Below are positions 51,590 through 61,339 of a stretch of DNA of 64,000 nucleotides, in pieces. Location of the stretch: assembly GCA_039954875.1 (NCBI GenBank), contig CP157202.1, positions 806,001 through 870,000 on the forward strand. Direction: 5' to 3'. Each line of letters begins with the position of its first letter. Position 1 is the first letter of the stretch. Source of the DNA: G039954875 sp039954875 (GTDB taxonomy: Bacteria; Bacteroidota; Bacteroidia; Flavobacteriales; Blattabacteriaceae). The position numbers and the translations under genes are program-made. The notes under the pieces are model-generated. The model had not been told where the DNA came from and did not search any database. It saw only the letters and a list, made by a program, of their open reading frames with translations.

Positions 51590-54300
51590 GATCTTATTCG
51601 TTTTAAGATTAGACAACGAGCAGTTATAAAAAAAATAGTTAACGTTATATTAATAAAAACAACTAAAGACATCATCAAATAAAATATACAAAAAGCCCAC
51701 AACCTGACTAGATCTACAATGAGAGCAATGGCCCTAGTAGACGAATTCAACAAAACCATAGGTAATGATCTGAAGTTCGAGTCCGGAAGCCTTTGATAGT
51801 TTGAGTAAAGCCCTAAACGCAGCCTAAGACGACGTGAAACAAATAGTCATTTTCTGAGACTTTCTTCAAAAGAAACTCAAAGAGATCAAAGACTCCTATG
51901 AGAGACTGAAGGAACTCACAGCCGGAGTCAATCTTTTAAAAAATCACTTCAAAATAGATGGGTGTAAGCGCTCGAATCATCATACGTAAAATACTCCCTC
52001 ATCCAAAAGCAATTTATCTAAGAAAAACCTATTACTTAAAAGCCTTAGCACAGCATACAAGTCGGTGACGAAAAACACCTACCCAAGCATAACATCCAAG
52101 CCATAGGATCGCTCAAAAGATAGCTATCGGAGCATCCTAGGCAAAACCATTCAGATTGACCTCAAAGGCTTCAAAGTTCTCGAATGACTGCTAAAAATCT
52201 TCAAATATAAATTTGAACACATCGTAGTGCTGATAAGCTTTTTAAAAAAATTCGGACATATCTCTCAAGTCTCAAAAGAAGTCCAAGGGCTCTCGACACA
52301 TATTAAAAAATTCAAAAAAGAGCTCAAGCATAGTGGTATAGCCACAGACCGACTATACGAAAAGACCAAACACAAAAGCTTTACCCAAAACCCAGGAAAA
52401 GACCAGCCCTTATTAGGCTCATTGGATAATCAAAAACCATCAAAGTCTATCAAAGACTATGCAAATCCACCAACAAGCGCCGAGATAACCGCCATGCGCA
52501 AAAAGGCGAAAAAAACGAAACCCAATACGAACAACTCAAAACCAAAGCCATAGAATTAAAAACAACCCTTTCAACTACCCACAAACATGTCAGCAGAACG
52601 GCTAGCAGTAATAAAAACCTCAACAACCCAACTTCACCTTCAACTAATAATATAGTAAGCGTCTTTGGCGCAGTGCAAGGCACCATATCCCTCTTTGGTA
52701 ATGAGGATAAAGCTATAGAAAAGACCCCCCTAATAAAACTCAATGGCGTATATTTGCTATACTGAACTCCATACAATCCGTACAAGTGGCCCTACTTAAT
52801 GGAAATACATGTACTTTCAAGACACTATCTAAGGCAAAAGCCCTCTATACAATAGCCACCCACAACAAGCTTCTATATTGAAATCTGATCAGCGCAAACG
52901 TAGAGGCAGTGGTGAAAGCCTTCGATAACTTGTCTGAGAAGATCAAAGAGAAAACAGCGGACGCTAGGATTTCCCTCTATTTGCATAAAAAAAGCCAAAA
53001 ACAGCACGGCAAAAGAAATCACCCACCTCAAACTACTGACCGAAAAAGTCAAAAACTAAAATCTTTCAAGAGAGGCACGCAACAGAGCCCTCAGTGAACT
53101 CAAAGACCTAAGCAAAGGAACACAAGACTTTTTCAAGTTCGAAAACATTCATTCAAAAAAGGCAACTACAGTCATCAAAAAGCAAACATAGGCTAATCCT
53201 TAAGAATGCCAAGGAAATAGCTTATGAGGAGAGAGGATGGCTTGAGCAGCTGCAGAAGAAAAAATAGAAGCCCTCCCCCAGCCCTATGAATCCCATTTAT
53301 ACTGAGCGGAAAAGTCAGGTACTAGCTCCATCTGAAGAGAGGCAAAATATATTCATTTATTCCCAAAGCCTGGAATATGCCCAAAGGCCAGGAGAAAGCC
53401 ACGCACAAAGACTCGTCCAAAACAAAGCCAAAAAAGAACGCAAAAAGATCTCGGAAAATACGATAAAGAACTCAGTAGGCTAAAGGAATTGATGAGTAAA
53501 AAATTCTCCTTGGGGTCATAGACTTCAGCAAAGAAAAGTTTAGCGGTAAAAAACACAAAAAAAATCTTTAGATCTCTGATCAAACAATCCTAAAAAGCCC
53601 ATGATAAGGTCAAGTAGGGTTGTCAAAGACATAGATAAAACCATCAGTTAAGGTTATGAGAAGATCCAGAAAGATAAAAGCACAAAAAGAAGTCGAAACG
53701 AGAAACAAAGACCCATAAAAAAAGAAACAACCGCCTGTCTAGAACAAATACACACCCCTGAAAGGTGAGGCCCTCAAAAAAACGCCTAAAATAATTCCTG
53801 GCAAAAGGAGCTTCACTCTCGAGTCGATAAAGAAAAACCCTGATCCAAGAGATTGAAGAAGAGAAAAAACAACACACCGCCAAAAACGAAAATCTACCTA
53901 TCAAACCCATGGGAGCAACTGAAGAGAAACACAATGAGTAACTAACTAAACTATAATAAAAACATAAATAAGGTAACCTTTCGTCCCTCTACTAAAATAA
54001 AAAGAGTTAGAAGCAGCACTCCCCACAATAGTAAGCAGGGAAGCCATAACCACCCAACAAGAAAAGATCGCATTAGTTCAAAACAAAATCAACACTCTGT
54101 TAGGTTACAAGTCCGTAGTCTTCGAGATCATCGATGTTCATAAGCTAAGGCTACAAGGACTTGATCAAGAAATCAAAAAAAAACAAAAACAAATCCTCGA
54201 ATAAAAAAGAAAAAACCTCGAGTTAATAAGCCAAACCTAACGCTCCAGTGAGGTCCAAAAAACTTAGATCAGGCTTTCGGTAAGACGTCTGCATCATAAA
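51590..54300 (+). pseudogene. large coiled-coil protein, possibly a phage tail tape-measure type, inactivated
   Basis: A 2.7-kb plus-strand remnant with long readable pieces: DSLSKALNAA, LKEIKDSYERLKELTAGVNL, the 108-codon frame 52227-52553 (LISFLKKFGHISQVSKEVQG), NIVSVFGAVQGTISLFGNED, AILNSIQSVQVALLNGNTCT, LSKAKALYTIATHNK, ANVEAVVKAFDNLSEKIKEK and KELSRLKELMSKKFSLG. The SVFGAVQGTISLFGNED...IEK...LNSIQSVQ order resembles the conserved middle of tail tape-measure proteins in Bacteroidota phages, which join long coiled-coils to this domain. No other phage genes are seen nearby, so a lone relic or a different coiled-coil protein is possible. Many stops and shifts. Confidence 0.35.
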
Positions 54301-54338
54301 CTACTTAATTGAAGATTTTATTTTTTTATTGAAACGCA

Positions 54339-54800
54339 CTACCTCTCTCTTTTCGCTCGAAAAAAATCTTGTAGTAATGTCCGGCACTCCATCCCCAATA
54401 CACCGGCGGTGAGAGAGGTCCTAGGATGCAACTGTACACCAGTTTTCAAAAAACCTCTTTTGGGATCAGGCGCCCCAAAGACTATTCGGCTGATCTGTGA
54501 CCAATACAACGCACCAGCACACATTACACAAGGCTCAAGTGTCACGTATAGGGTACACCCATGAAGATATTTACCCCCCAAAAAATCTGCCGCTGCTGTG
54601 ATGGCTTGTATCTCTGCATGAGCACTGACGTCATTTAAGGCCTCCGTAAGATTATAGCCTCTAGCGATGACCCTCTCCTGAGAGATGATCACCGCTCCTA
54701 TAGGGACCTCGTCCTTCTTAAAGGCATAAGAGGCCTCCTTCAAGGCCAAATGCATCCACTCAATGTCTGTAAAAGGAGCTAACCCTTGCATCTCATTCAT
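54339..54800 (-). CDS. tadA: tRNA-specific adenosine deaminase
   Basis: A 153-residue zinc deaminase converting adenosine 34 to inosine in tRNA-Arg. The zinc motif is complete: HAEIQAI with the catalytic glutamate and LEPCVMCAGALYWSQ with the PCxxC cysteines. The C-terminal RTLLQDFFRAKRER matches the LL-x-x-FF-x-x-R end of TadA. The start at 54800 gives MNEMQGL; the internal ATG at residue 4 is equally possible. It is the last gene of a prs-rplY-tadA group on the minus strand, 47 bases after rplY. Confidence 0.93.
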   Translation of the reverse strand: MNEMQGLAPFTDIEWMHLALKEASYAFKKDEVPIGAVIISQERVIARGYNLTEALNDVSAHAEIQAITAAADFLGGKYLHGCTLYVTLEPCVMCAGALYWSQISRIVFGAPDPKRGFLKTGVQLHPRTSLTAGVLGMECRTLLQDFFRAKRER

Positions 54801-54847
54801 TCAATCAAGAAAAAAACAAGAAATTTTAAAAAGCAAACGATATCGAA

Positions 54848-55459
54848 CTATTTACCTTTTTTCTCTTCCTTAGCTTCGGCCTCTGCGATCTTCATAGAGG
54901 TACGAGAAGCTCGTACCGCCGCCACGACCGTATTATCCGGATGTAAGATGGTATACTTATCGGTACGGATATCTTTGACCGATATACGATCCCCTATCTC
55001 CAACAGAACTATGTCTAAGGTAATATGATCAGGCAAGTTGGCAGGCAAGGCCTTTACTTTGAGTTTTTTCAACGGAGCACTGTATTCACCCCCCTTGGCC
55101 ACTCCAGCGGAGTGCCCTGTAGTCTTGATCGGAACACTTAAAGTGATCGGCTTATCTTTGTGTAACTGATAAAAATCTGCATGCAAAATTTCATCAGAAA
55201 CTGGATGAAATTGAACGTCTTGTAGGATAGTCTCTATATTTTTATCACCTTTTTTACTTTCAGCATCCCATTCGATCACCACGGTATAAACTTCCGGTGT
55301 ATATATCAATTTCTTAAAACTCATTACAGGTGTAGAAAACTGGATATTTATATCTCCACCATACACAACACAAGGTACTTGTTCAACATTACGTAAGGCA
55401 CGAGTAGCGCTTTTACCCACGCTCTCTCTTTTCCTCCCCTTGATGGTAATAGCATTCAT
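54848..55459 (-). CDS. rplY: 50S ribosomal protein L25/general stress protein Ctc
   Basis: A 203-residue protein of the long L25 (TL5/CTC) type that binds 5S rRNA. The N-terminal beta-barrel starts MNAITIKGRKRESVGKSATR, followed by VPCVVYGGD and VQFHPVSDEILHADFYQLHK; the C-terminal domain shows AGVAKGGEYSAPLKKLKVKA and ends with a lysine/glutamate-rich tail. Usual length for the family. It starts 12 bases after prs and shares its promoter in all likelihood. Confidence 0.93.
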   Translation of the reverse strand: MNAITIKGRKRESVGKSATRALRNVEQVPCVVYGGDINIQFSTPVMSFKKLIYTPEVYTVVIEWDAESKKGDKNIETILQDVQFHPVSDEILHADFYQLHKDKPITLSVPIKTTGHSAGVAKGGEYSAPLKKLKVKALPANLPDHITLDIVLLEIGDRISVKDIRTDKYTILHPDNTVVAAVRASRTSMKIAEAEAKEEKKGK

Positions 55460-55471
55460 ATCTGGAAAATG

Positions 55472-56407
55472 TTAAATGATAAACTTACGACTTATAGATT
55501 TCTTTTGATGCACCAGGTGCATGACCTCTGCAAAAAGCGACGCGCAAGATAGAATTTTTATTTTAGATGGGTGATCTTTCTTCAAAGGGATGGTATCAGT
55601 AACGACTAATTCTTCTAATGCTGAATGTTCGACTTTTTCATAGGCATTTCCCGATAGTACCGCATGTGTAGCTATAGCCCTCACACTGGCAGCACTTTGC
55701 TCTCGCATTAGATCGGCTGCTATGGCCAGGGTACCCGCTGTGTCAACAATATCATCAACAAGGATAATGTTTTTACCTTTAACATCGCCAATGAGATTCA
55801 TAAATTCTATTTCGTTCGCCTTTTTACGCTCCTTATAACAGATAACAACATCGGCTCCAAAATAGCCTGCATAACTTCTAGCCCGTTTTGCACCACCCAT
55901 ATCTGGTGAGGCGATAGTCAATTGGTCCAAACCTAAGTTTTGGATATAATCGACGAAAATAGCAGAACCGTATAGCTGGTCTACGGGTATGTCAAAAAAA
56001 CCTTGGATTTGATCTGCATGCAAATCCATAGTCATCACACGAGTAGCGCCGGAGGCTGTGATTAGATTAGTCACCAATTTTGCCGCGATAGAGGTCCGGG
56101 GCTTGTCTTTGCGGTCTTGTCTGGCCCATCCAAAATAAGGTATCACCAAAGTAATGTTCTTAGCAGAGGCACGGCGGGCAGCATCACACATCAAAAGGAG
56201 TTCCATCAGATTATCTGCTGGTGGGAAGCTCGAACCGATCAAGAACACCCGTGATCCACGAACCGATTGCTCAAAAGAAAGCTCGTACTCACCATCACTG
56301 AATTCCAAGAAATGCATACTCCCCAACGCATCTCCATAATGCCTGGCGATATCCTCTGACAAGCTGAAGCTGCTACGCGTGGAAAATAAAAGCGCCTTCT
56401 GATCCAT
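55472..56407 (-). CDS. prs: ribose-phosphate pyrophosphokinase
   Basis: A 311-residue enzyme making PRPP from ribose 5-phosphate and ATP. Recognisable motifs: DGEYELSFEQSVRGSRVFLI, YFGWARQDRKDKPRTSIAAK, VMTMDLHADQIQGFFDIPVD with the metal-binding histidine, SPDMGGAKRARSYA and the PRPP loop VDDIVDTAGTLAIAADLM. A TATTTTTG promoter element lies at 56429-56436, 21 bases upstream of the ATG. First gene of the prs-rplY-tadA group. Confidence 0.95.
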   Translation of the reverse strand: MDQKALLFSTRSSFSLSEDIARHYGDALGSMHFLEFSDGEYELSFEQSVRGSRVFLIGSSFPPADNLMELLLMCDAARRASAKNITLVIPYFGWARQDRKDKPRTSIAAKLVTNLITASGATRVMTMDLHADQIQGFFDIPVDQLYGSAIFVDYIQNLGLDQLTIASPDMGGAKRARSYAGYFGADVVICYKERKKANEIEFMNLIGDVKGKNIILVDDIVDTAGTLAIAADLMREQSAASVRAIATHAVLSGNAYEKVEHSALEELVVTDTIPLKKDHPSKIKILSCASLFAEVMHLVHQKKSISRKFII

Positions 56408-56428
56408 AGCCTAGTTAAACAATTTATG

Positions 56429-56436
56429 CAAAAATA
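56429..56436 (-). promoter_or_regulatory. Bacteroidota -7 promoter element TATTTTTG for prs
   Basis: Minus-strand TATTTTTG fits TAnnTTTG exactly and ends 21 bases before the prs ATG at 56407, giving a leader of roughly 15 bases. Confidence 0.5.
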
Positions 56437-56473
56437 CTTTTTTATGCTAGAGCTTAGGGAAACCGCTTGGAAC

Positions 56474-57146
56474 TAATTATACAAATTTTCAAAAACTGGA
56501 TCGGGATACCTTTTTTTCAAACCAGATGTGAGGAAAAAACTTTTCACAAATAAAATTATATAAAAGACCACCAATATTAACTCGACAATCTTTCATATTT
56601 TATAACTAGCTGATCTTTAAGCTTGTAGTACAACTTTCTGGTTAAAATATCTTTACCAAAAGATATACATAAAAAAATCAAAAATACTACACCGATATAA
56701 AGAATAAATCCATAGAGATGAGGATAAGTGGCCGAGACAACCAAAACCACCGAGATCCAAAAGACCACCACATCTATAATTGACGAAATTCAATAAAAAT
56801 ATTTTGAAAAATAGTATAGAAATAATTGTTTGACGGAGGTGCCTCATCCTTAAAATAAAGATTTCCTTTTGATAGGAATATAAACCAACCGTAAATGAAG
56901 ATAATAAAACCACCCAACTTGAAAAGTGCTGGATAGGTCTATATATACTCGGGGATCTTCCGGCCTACTACAGTAGGCCGGAACAATACAAACCACATCT
57001 ACCAAAATGACTCCTAAATTCAGTATGGTAGCTGCTTTTGAGCCTTTTGAATAAACCAATCTCAATAAGTATAAAAAGCACCGACCCGATCAAACCAAAC
57101 TCAACATGATACCTAGAAATATTGCGGATAAAATTAAGCCAAGCAT
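56474..57146 (-). pseudogene. LysE/RhtB-type amino acid exporter, inactivated
   Basis: From ATG 57146: MLGLILSAIFLGIMLSLV, stop, then FILIEIGLFKR, SKAATILNLGVILVDVVCIV, FQGFFLNF-like (FFKIFLLNFVNY), and in the frame 56577-56771 VVFWISVVLVVSATYPHLYG, FILYIGVVFLIFLCISFGKD, ending near KKRYPDPVFENLYN. The hydrophobic pattern and the GFLLNFxNPxxxxFW motif fit the LysE translocator family. Several frameshifts. An 11-bp perfect GC-rich inverted repeat sits within it at 56958-56983. Confidence 0.6.
56958..56983. repeat. perfect 11-bp GC-rich inverted repeat
   Basis: TTCCGGCCTAC (56958-56968), loop TACA, GTAGGCCGGAA (56973-56983). It is one of the most GC-rich short stretches among the debris. It lies inside the dead lysE-like gene at a point where the reading frame changes; no T tail follows on either strand. 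Confidence 0.8.
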
Positions 57147-57176
57147 TGTTACACAGAGTTCCAACTTTTACTTTAT

Positions 57177-59336
57177 TTAGTATACCAATCGCAAATCTAA
57201 TTGTTTTTTCTCTACATCGGCGCGGACAACTTCAACACTCACCTTCTGTCCAAGCTGATAACATCGATTATACCTCTTACCTGTCACACTGTGATTATCT
57301 GGATCAAAGGTGTATAAATCATCTGTCATATTGCGTAAACGGATCATGCCATCTGCCCGGACTGGAAGCAATTCAATGTAAATACCCCAATCAGTAACTC
57401 CTGAAACAATGCCTTCAAATACTTCTCCGACAAATACTTTCAGGTATTTCACTTGCATATACTTGATCGAGTCGCGTTCTGCTTCAGTAGCCAAGCGTTC
57501 ACGCCAGCTACAGTGCTTGCTCTGCTCTTCATATCGCATGGCCGAAACAGACTCTCCACCAAGTAAACGATGGTGTAACAAACGGTGTGCCATGATATCT
57601 GGATACCGGCGTATGGGTGAGGTGAAATGCGTATAATAGGCCAAAGCCAAACCATAATGTCCAATATTCTCGGTGGAATAAGTAGCCTTGCTCATTACAC
57701 GCATAGCCAAGGTATCGATCATATTTTGTTCAGGTTTACCCTGAACGGATTTCAACAACGCATTTAAAGAATCGGTAATAGTCTGACGATTTCTCAAATC
57801 CAACGTATAACCCAAAGGTTTGATAAATTGCTTGAGCTGCTGAAGTTTTTCTGCATCGGGCTCGTCATGTACTCGGTAAATGTACGTACGTTGTGAAGGT
57901 CGTCCTTCAATATCTAAACTGACAAATTCTGATACTTTCTTATTAGCTAAGAGCATGAATTCCTCGATCATATGATTAGCCTCCTTGGCCTCCTTGACGT
58001 ATACCTCTATAGGTTGATGTCTTTCATCGAGGCGAAATTTGACTTCGACCGTATCAAAACTGATAGCACCTCGTTTCATTCGTTCTCTTTTCAACGTCTT
58101 AGCCAAACGGTTAAGCGTAAGGATCTCTTTGGAAAAGTCTCCCTTTTTTGTTTCGATCACTTTCTGGACTTCTTCGTAGGTAAACCGCCTATCTGAACGG
58201 ATAACTGTCCTACCAAACCAACTATTCAACACCTTGGCTCGATCATTCATCTCAAAAATTGCTGAAAAGCTCAGCTTTTCTTCATTCGGACGTAAGGAAC
58301 ACAATTCATTAGAGAGGACCTCTGGTAACATCGGCACTACGCGGTCTACTAAATAGACGGAGGTAGCGCGTTCGTAAGCTTCTTTGTCTAACAAACTATC
58401 CTCTCTAACATAGTGAGATACATCGGCAATATGCACTCCTACTTTCCAATGCCCATTATCCAACTTCCTTATCGAAAGGGCATCATCAAAATCTTTGGCA
58501 TCAAAAGGATCTACGGTAAAGGTAATGATCGATCTCATATCCCGCCGTCGGGCAATCTCTTCTGCAGCAATACGTGTAGAGATCTGTCGCGCTTCTGCTT
58601 CGACTTCGGCAGGAAATTGATAGCGAAGATCATATTCTGCTAAGATCGCATGCATTTCCACCTCGTGTTCACCGGATACACCCAACACTTCGACGATCTC
58701 TCCCAGAGGATTGATAGAGCCTTGGGGCCAATCGATCACACGTGCGATGACCTTATCATGATCTCGTACACCCTTCAGACCTTCTCTGGGGATATATATG
58801 TCTACATGGATAGTATTGTTGTCGACTACTACAAAGCCATATTTGGCTCGAGGGGCCAATTGTAATATCCCGACAAAATGTTTCTTTTTTCTTTCAAGGA
58901 CTTCTATAACTTTCCCTTCGATACGTTTGCCAGCCTTTTTCATCCCAAGACTTATGTTGACCTTATCTCCCTCCAGAGCATATCCGGTCTTACCCTTAGG
59001 AATAAAAACAGCTTGATCCAAATCTCCTACAGTCACAAAGGCATAGCCACTACCACTGATTTTGATTGTACCTGTCAGTATTGTTTGCTTCTGAGGAATT
59101 TGTCGATATTTTTCTATGGCGATTTTTTCAATTTGCCCATCAGCAACCATTTTGTCTAACAAACGGGTAAAATCTTTATGATTTTTGGAAGAGATTAAGT
59201 CCAAATGTGTCATAATTTCTCTCCTAGTAAAAACTCGCATATTATCTTGGGCAAAGAAGCCCAAAACAGCTCGGCAAAATTTACTATTTTGTAGAGATCT
59301 TGTTTTGGATACAATCTGTTTTTTTTTTCGGGACAT
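57177..59336 (-). CDS. rnr: ribonuclease R
   Basis: A 719-residue 3'-5' exoribonuclease. Order of domains: N-terminal helix-turn-helix-like region, cold-shock domains (residues about 70-230), RNB catalytic domain with FTVDPFDAKDFDDALSIRKL (catalytic aspartates), LCSLRPNEEKLSFSAIFEMN, LAYYTHFTSPIRRYPDIMAH, and a C-terminal S1 domain (VKYLKVFVGEVFEGIVSGVT, WGIYIELLP). It degrades structured RNA. A promoter candidate TATCTTTA lies at 59358-59365. It follows dnaX divergently. All catalytic landmarks are intact. Confidence 0.95.
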   Translation of the reverse strand: MSRKKKQIVSKTRSLQNSKFCRAVLGFFAQDNMRVFTRREIMTHLDLISSKNHKDFTRLLDKMVADGQIEKIAIEKYRQIPQKQTILTGTIKISGSGYAFVTVGDLDQAVFIPKGKTGYALEGDKVNISLGMKKAGKRIEGKVIEVLERKKKHFVGILQLAPRAKYGFVVVDNNTIHVDIYIPREGLKGVRDHDKVIARVIDWPQGSINPLGEIVEVLGVSGEHEVEMHAILAEYDLRYQFPAEVEAEARQISTRIAAEEIARRRDMRSIITFTVDPFDAKDFDDALSIRKLDNGHWKVGVHIADVSHYVREDSLLDKEAYERATSVYLVDRVVPMLPEVLSNELCSLRPNEEKLSFSAIFEMNDRAKVLNSWFGRTVIRSDRRFTYEEVQKVIETKKGDFSKEILTLNRLAKTLKRERMKRGAISFDTVEVKFRLDERHQPIEVYVKEAKEANHMIEEFMLLANKKVSEFVSLDIEGRPSQRTYIYRVHDEPDAEKLQQLKQFIKPLGYTLDLRNRQTITDSLNALLKSVQGKPEQNMIDTLAMRVMSKATYSTENIGHYGLALAYYTHFTSPIRRYPDIMAHRLLHHRLLGGESVSAMRYEEQSKHCSWRERLATEAERDSIKYMQVKYLKVFVGEVFEGIVSGVTDWGIYIELLPVRADGMIRLRNMTDDLYTFDPDNHSVTGKRYNRCYQLGQKVSVEVVRADVEKKQLDLRLVY

Positions 59337-59357
59337 GAACGTTTATTGTAATAGGGA

Positions 59358-59365
59358 TAAAGATA
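59358..59365 (-). promoter_or_regulatory. possible -7 promoter element (TATCTTTA) for rnr
   Basis: Minus-strand TATCTTTA differs from TAnnTTTG only in the last base and ends 21 bases before the ATG at 59336, the same spacing as for prs. Confidence 0.4.
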
Positions 59366-59603
59366 GGAAAAGCTTCTTGAAACAAATACTGACCAAATCT
59401 ACATTCGTTGAGTAGATGATGTGACATTATATAGTACAAACATTTTTTTACTACATATACAAAATCAAAGTCTACCCCACTGAGTCGATGAATAAATGAA
59501 GAAAAATATTTTTACCCCCATCCATATTCATCTTTTTCCCAACAGCCTGCTTCACCGTAAAAAGCTTTTTAACAAATGAGGGTTCACTTTTTTTGAATTG
59601 GAT

Positions 59604-59611
59604 TACCTTTG
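59604..59611 (+). promoter_or_regulatory. Bacteroidota -7 promoter element TACCTTTG for dnaX
   Basis: TACCTTTG fits TAnnTTTG exactly and ends five bases before ATG 59617. Transcription would start at or next to that ATG, giving a leaderless or nearly leaderless message, and it rules out the in-frame ATG at 59593. Confidence 0.55.
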
Positions 59612-59616
59612 CCCTC

Positions 59617-61328
59617 ATGCAAGTGTCCTCTTATATCGTTTCAGCCAGAAAATATCGCCCCATAAATTTTGAGGATGTTGTAGGTCAAAAGACCATCACT
59701 GATACCCTCAAACAAGCCGTCGAAGAAGACCGCTTGGCACAGGCTTTATTGTTTTGTGGACCACATGGTGTCGGCAAGACCACTTGTGCACGCATATTGG
59801 CTCGAAAGATCAATACCGCCTCTCATCAAACAGGAAAAAGTGATTTCAGCTTCAATATTTTCGAGCTCGATGCTGCTTCCAATAATTCGGTAGACGACAT
59901 CCGTAACCTCATCGATCAAGTACGTTTTACCCCACAACAGGGCCGATACAAAGTATACATCATCGACGAGGTGCACATGCTCTCGCAAGCTGCCTTCAAT
60001 GCTTTTTTAAGGACCCTAGAAGAGCCACCTCGGCATGCGATATTCATCTTAGCCACTACCGAAAAGTATAAGATTCTGCCCACAATACTCTCGCGCTGTC
60101 AAGTGTATGAATTTCGGCGTATCTCTGTAAAAGAAATCCAACTGCATCTGAAAAACATCACCCAAAAAGAGGGTATCGAAGCTAGTGATGAAGCCTTGTT
60201 TCTCATCGCACAACGGGCCGATGGTGCACTACGCGATGCGCTTTCCATCTTCGACCGACTGGTCTCCTTCGCTGGGAAAGCATTGACTGGAGAGATCGTG
60301 GTGGATCAACTAGGTATTTTAGACCGGGACTATTACTTCAAGATGACGGATCTCTTTCTCCGGAACGATATTCCACAAACCTTGCTGTTGCTCGATAAAG
60401 TCTTACAAACGGGGTTTGATGCCGAACTATTCATAATAGGATTGACTTCACATTTCAGGGATCTTCTCGTATCTAATGACCCACGTACACTCGCTCTCTT
60501 GGAGTTCGATGATGAGACCAAACAAAACTATATCACACAAGCAAAGCAAACGCCTTCGGATTTTCTGATCGACGCCTTAGAACTATGCAAACACACAGAA
60601 CTAAACTATAAATCGAGCAAAAATCCCCGGCTTTCCGTAGAAATCACCTTGATGCAATTGGCTTCTCTAAAGACCGGCACTTCGATAGTAAAAAAAAAAC
60701 TTTTAATATCCTTCCGAGTAGAGAAAGAAAGCCTAAACTACCTCCAAAGGATGAGACCGCTTCCAAACCGGTCGATACCCAGCTACAAAAACCCACAGTG
60801 GATTCCACTCACCAACAAAATACTTCAGAGCAATCGTTAGCTCAGCCTGGAAAGCACTCCATAGCATCTCCTTCACGCCCTACTCACTTCAGCATCCGCC
60901 AAGCTCTGGAGGAACCACGATTGGACAAAGATCCAGACAGATCACCAAAAGATTTACCTACTAATTTCTATACAGTTGAAGACTTTAGACTCTCTTGGGA
61001 TTGCTTCTTAAAACATCCCTCATTACGTCAAAACACCCCTCTATGGAATATATTAAGCACACTCAAGTGGGAACTTATTGATGATAAAGTGTGTTTATAT
61101 TTTTCTTCCCATGCGGCTGCAGGCGAATTTTCTTCTATACAACAAGTATTCTTAGAACATCTTCGCCAAGAACTTCATAACTTTCGCATACAATTTGAGC
61201 CAGTTGTAAAAACCGGTCAACTCCCCAAAACAATTTATACTTCAGAGGAGAAGTACCGTTTTATGGTAGAAATAAATCCTAATGTAGCACAACTAAGAGA
61301 ACGCCTAGGGCTGGATCTCTACGACTAA
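59617..61328 (+). CDS. dnaX: DNA polymerase III tau/gamma subunit, expressed across a -1 shift at an A10 tract
   Basis: Clamp-loader ATPase. Starts MQVSSYIVSARKYRPINFED; Walker A is FCGPHGVGKTTCARIL, DEAD-type Walker B is IIDEVHMLSQAAFNAFLRTL, then EEPPRHAIFILATTEKYKIL and the SRC motif (ILSRCQVYEF). The zero frame continues to 60840. A run of ten A at 60690-60699 follows residue 357; a -1 shift there enters a frame open to 61328 that reads TFNILPSRERKPKLPPKDE, FSIRQALEEPRLDKDPD, FLKHPSLRQNTPLW, LDLYD. Both products make sense: a short gamma-like form of 407 residues and a tau-like form of about 570. The C-terminal frame has no lesion over 210 codons, so it is under selection. The first ATG (59593) overlaps the promoter and is rejected. 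Confidence 0.85.
60690..60699 (+). promoter_or_regulatory. A10 slippage/frameshift site in dnaX
   Basis: Ten consecutive A residues read as A from GTA plus AAA AAA AAA in the zero frame. Adding one A in the transcript, or a ribosomal -1 slip, joins the ATPase frame to the downstream frame. dnaX uses such sites in E. coli (ribosomal -1 shift on A AAA AAG) and Thermus thermophilus (transcriptional slippage on A9). Confidence 0.7.
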
Positions 61329-61339
61329 CAACTAATAGA

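Noticed and set aside
60700..60840. dnaX read as a pseudogene because its frame breaks
   Set aside because: The break falls on an A10 run, the downstream frame is clean for 210 codons, and both products resemble known tau and gamma forms. Selection is the better explanation.
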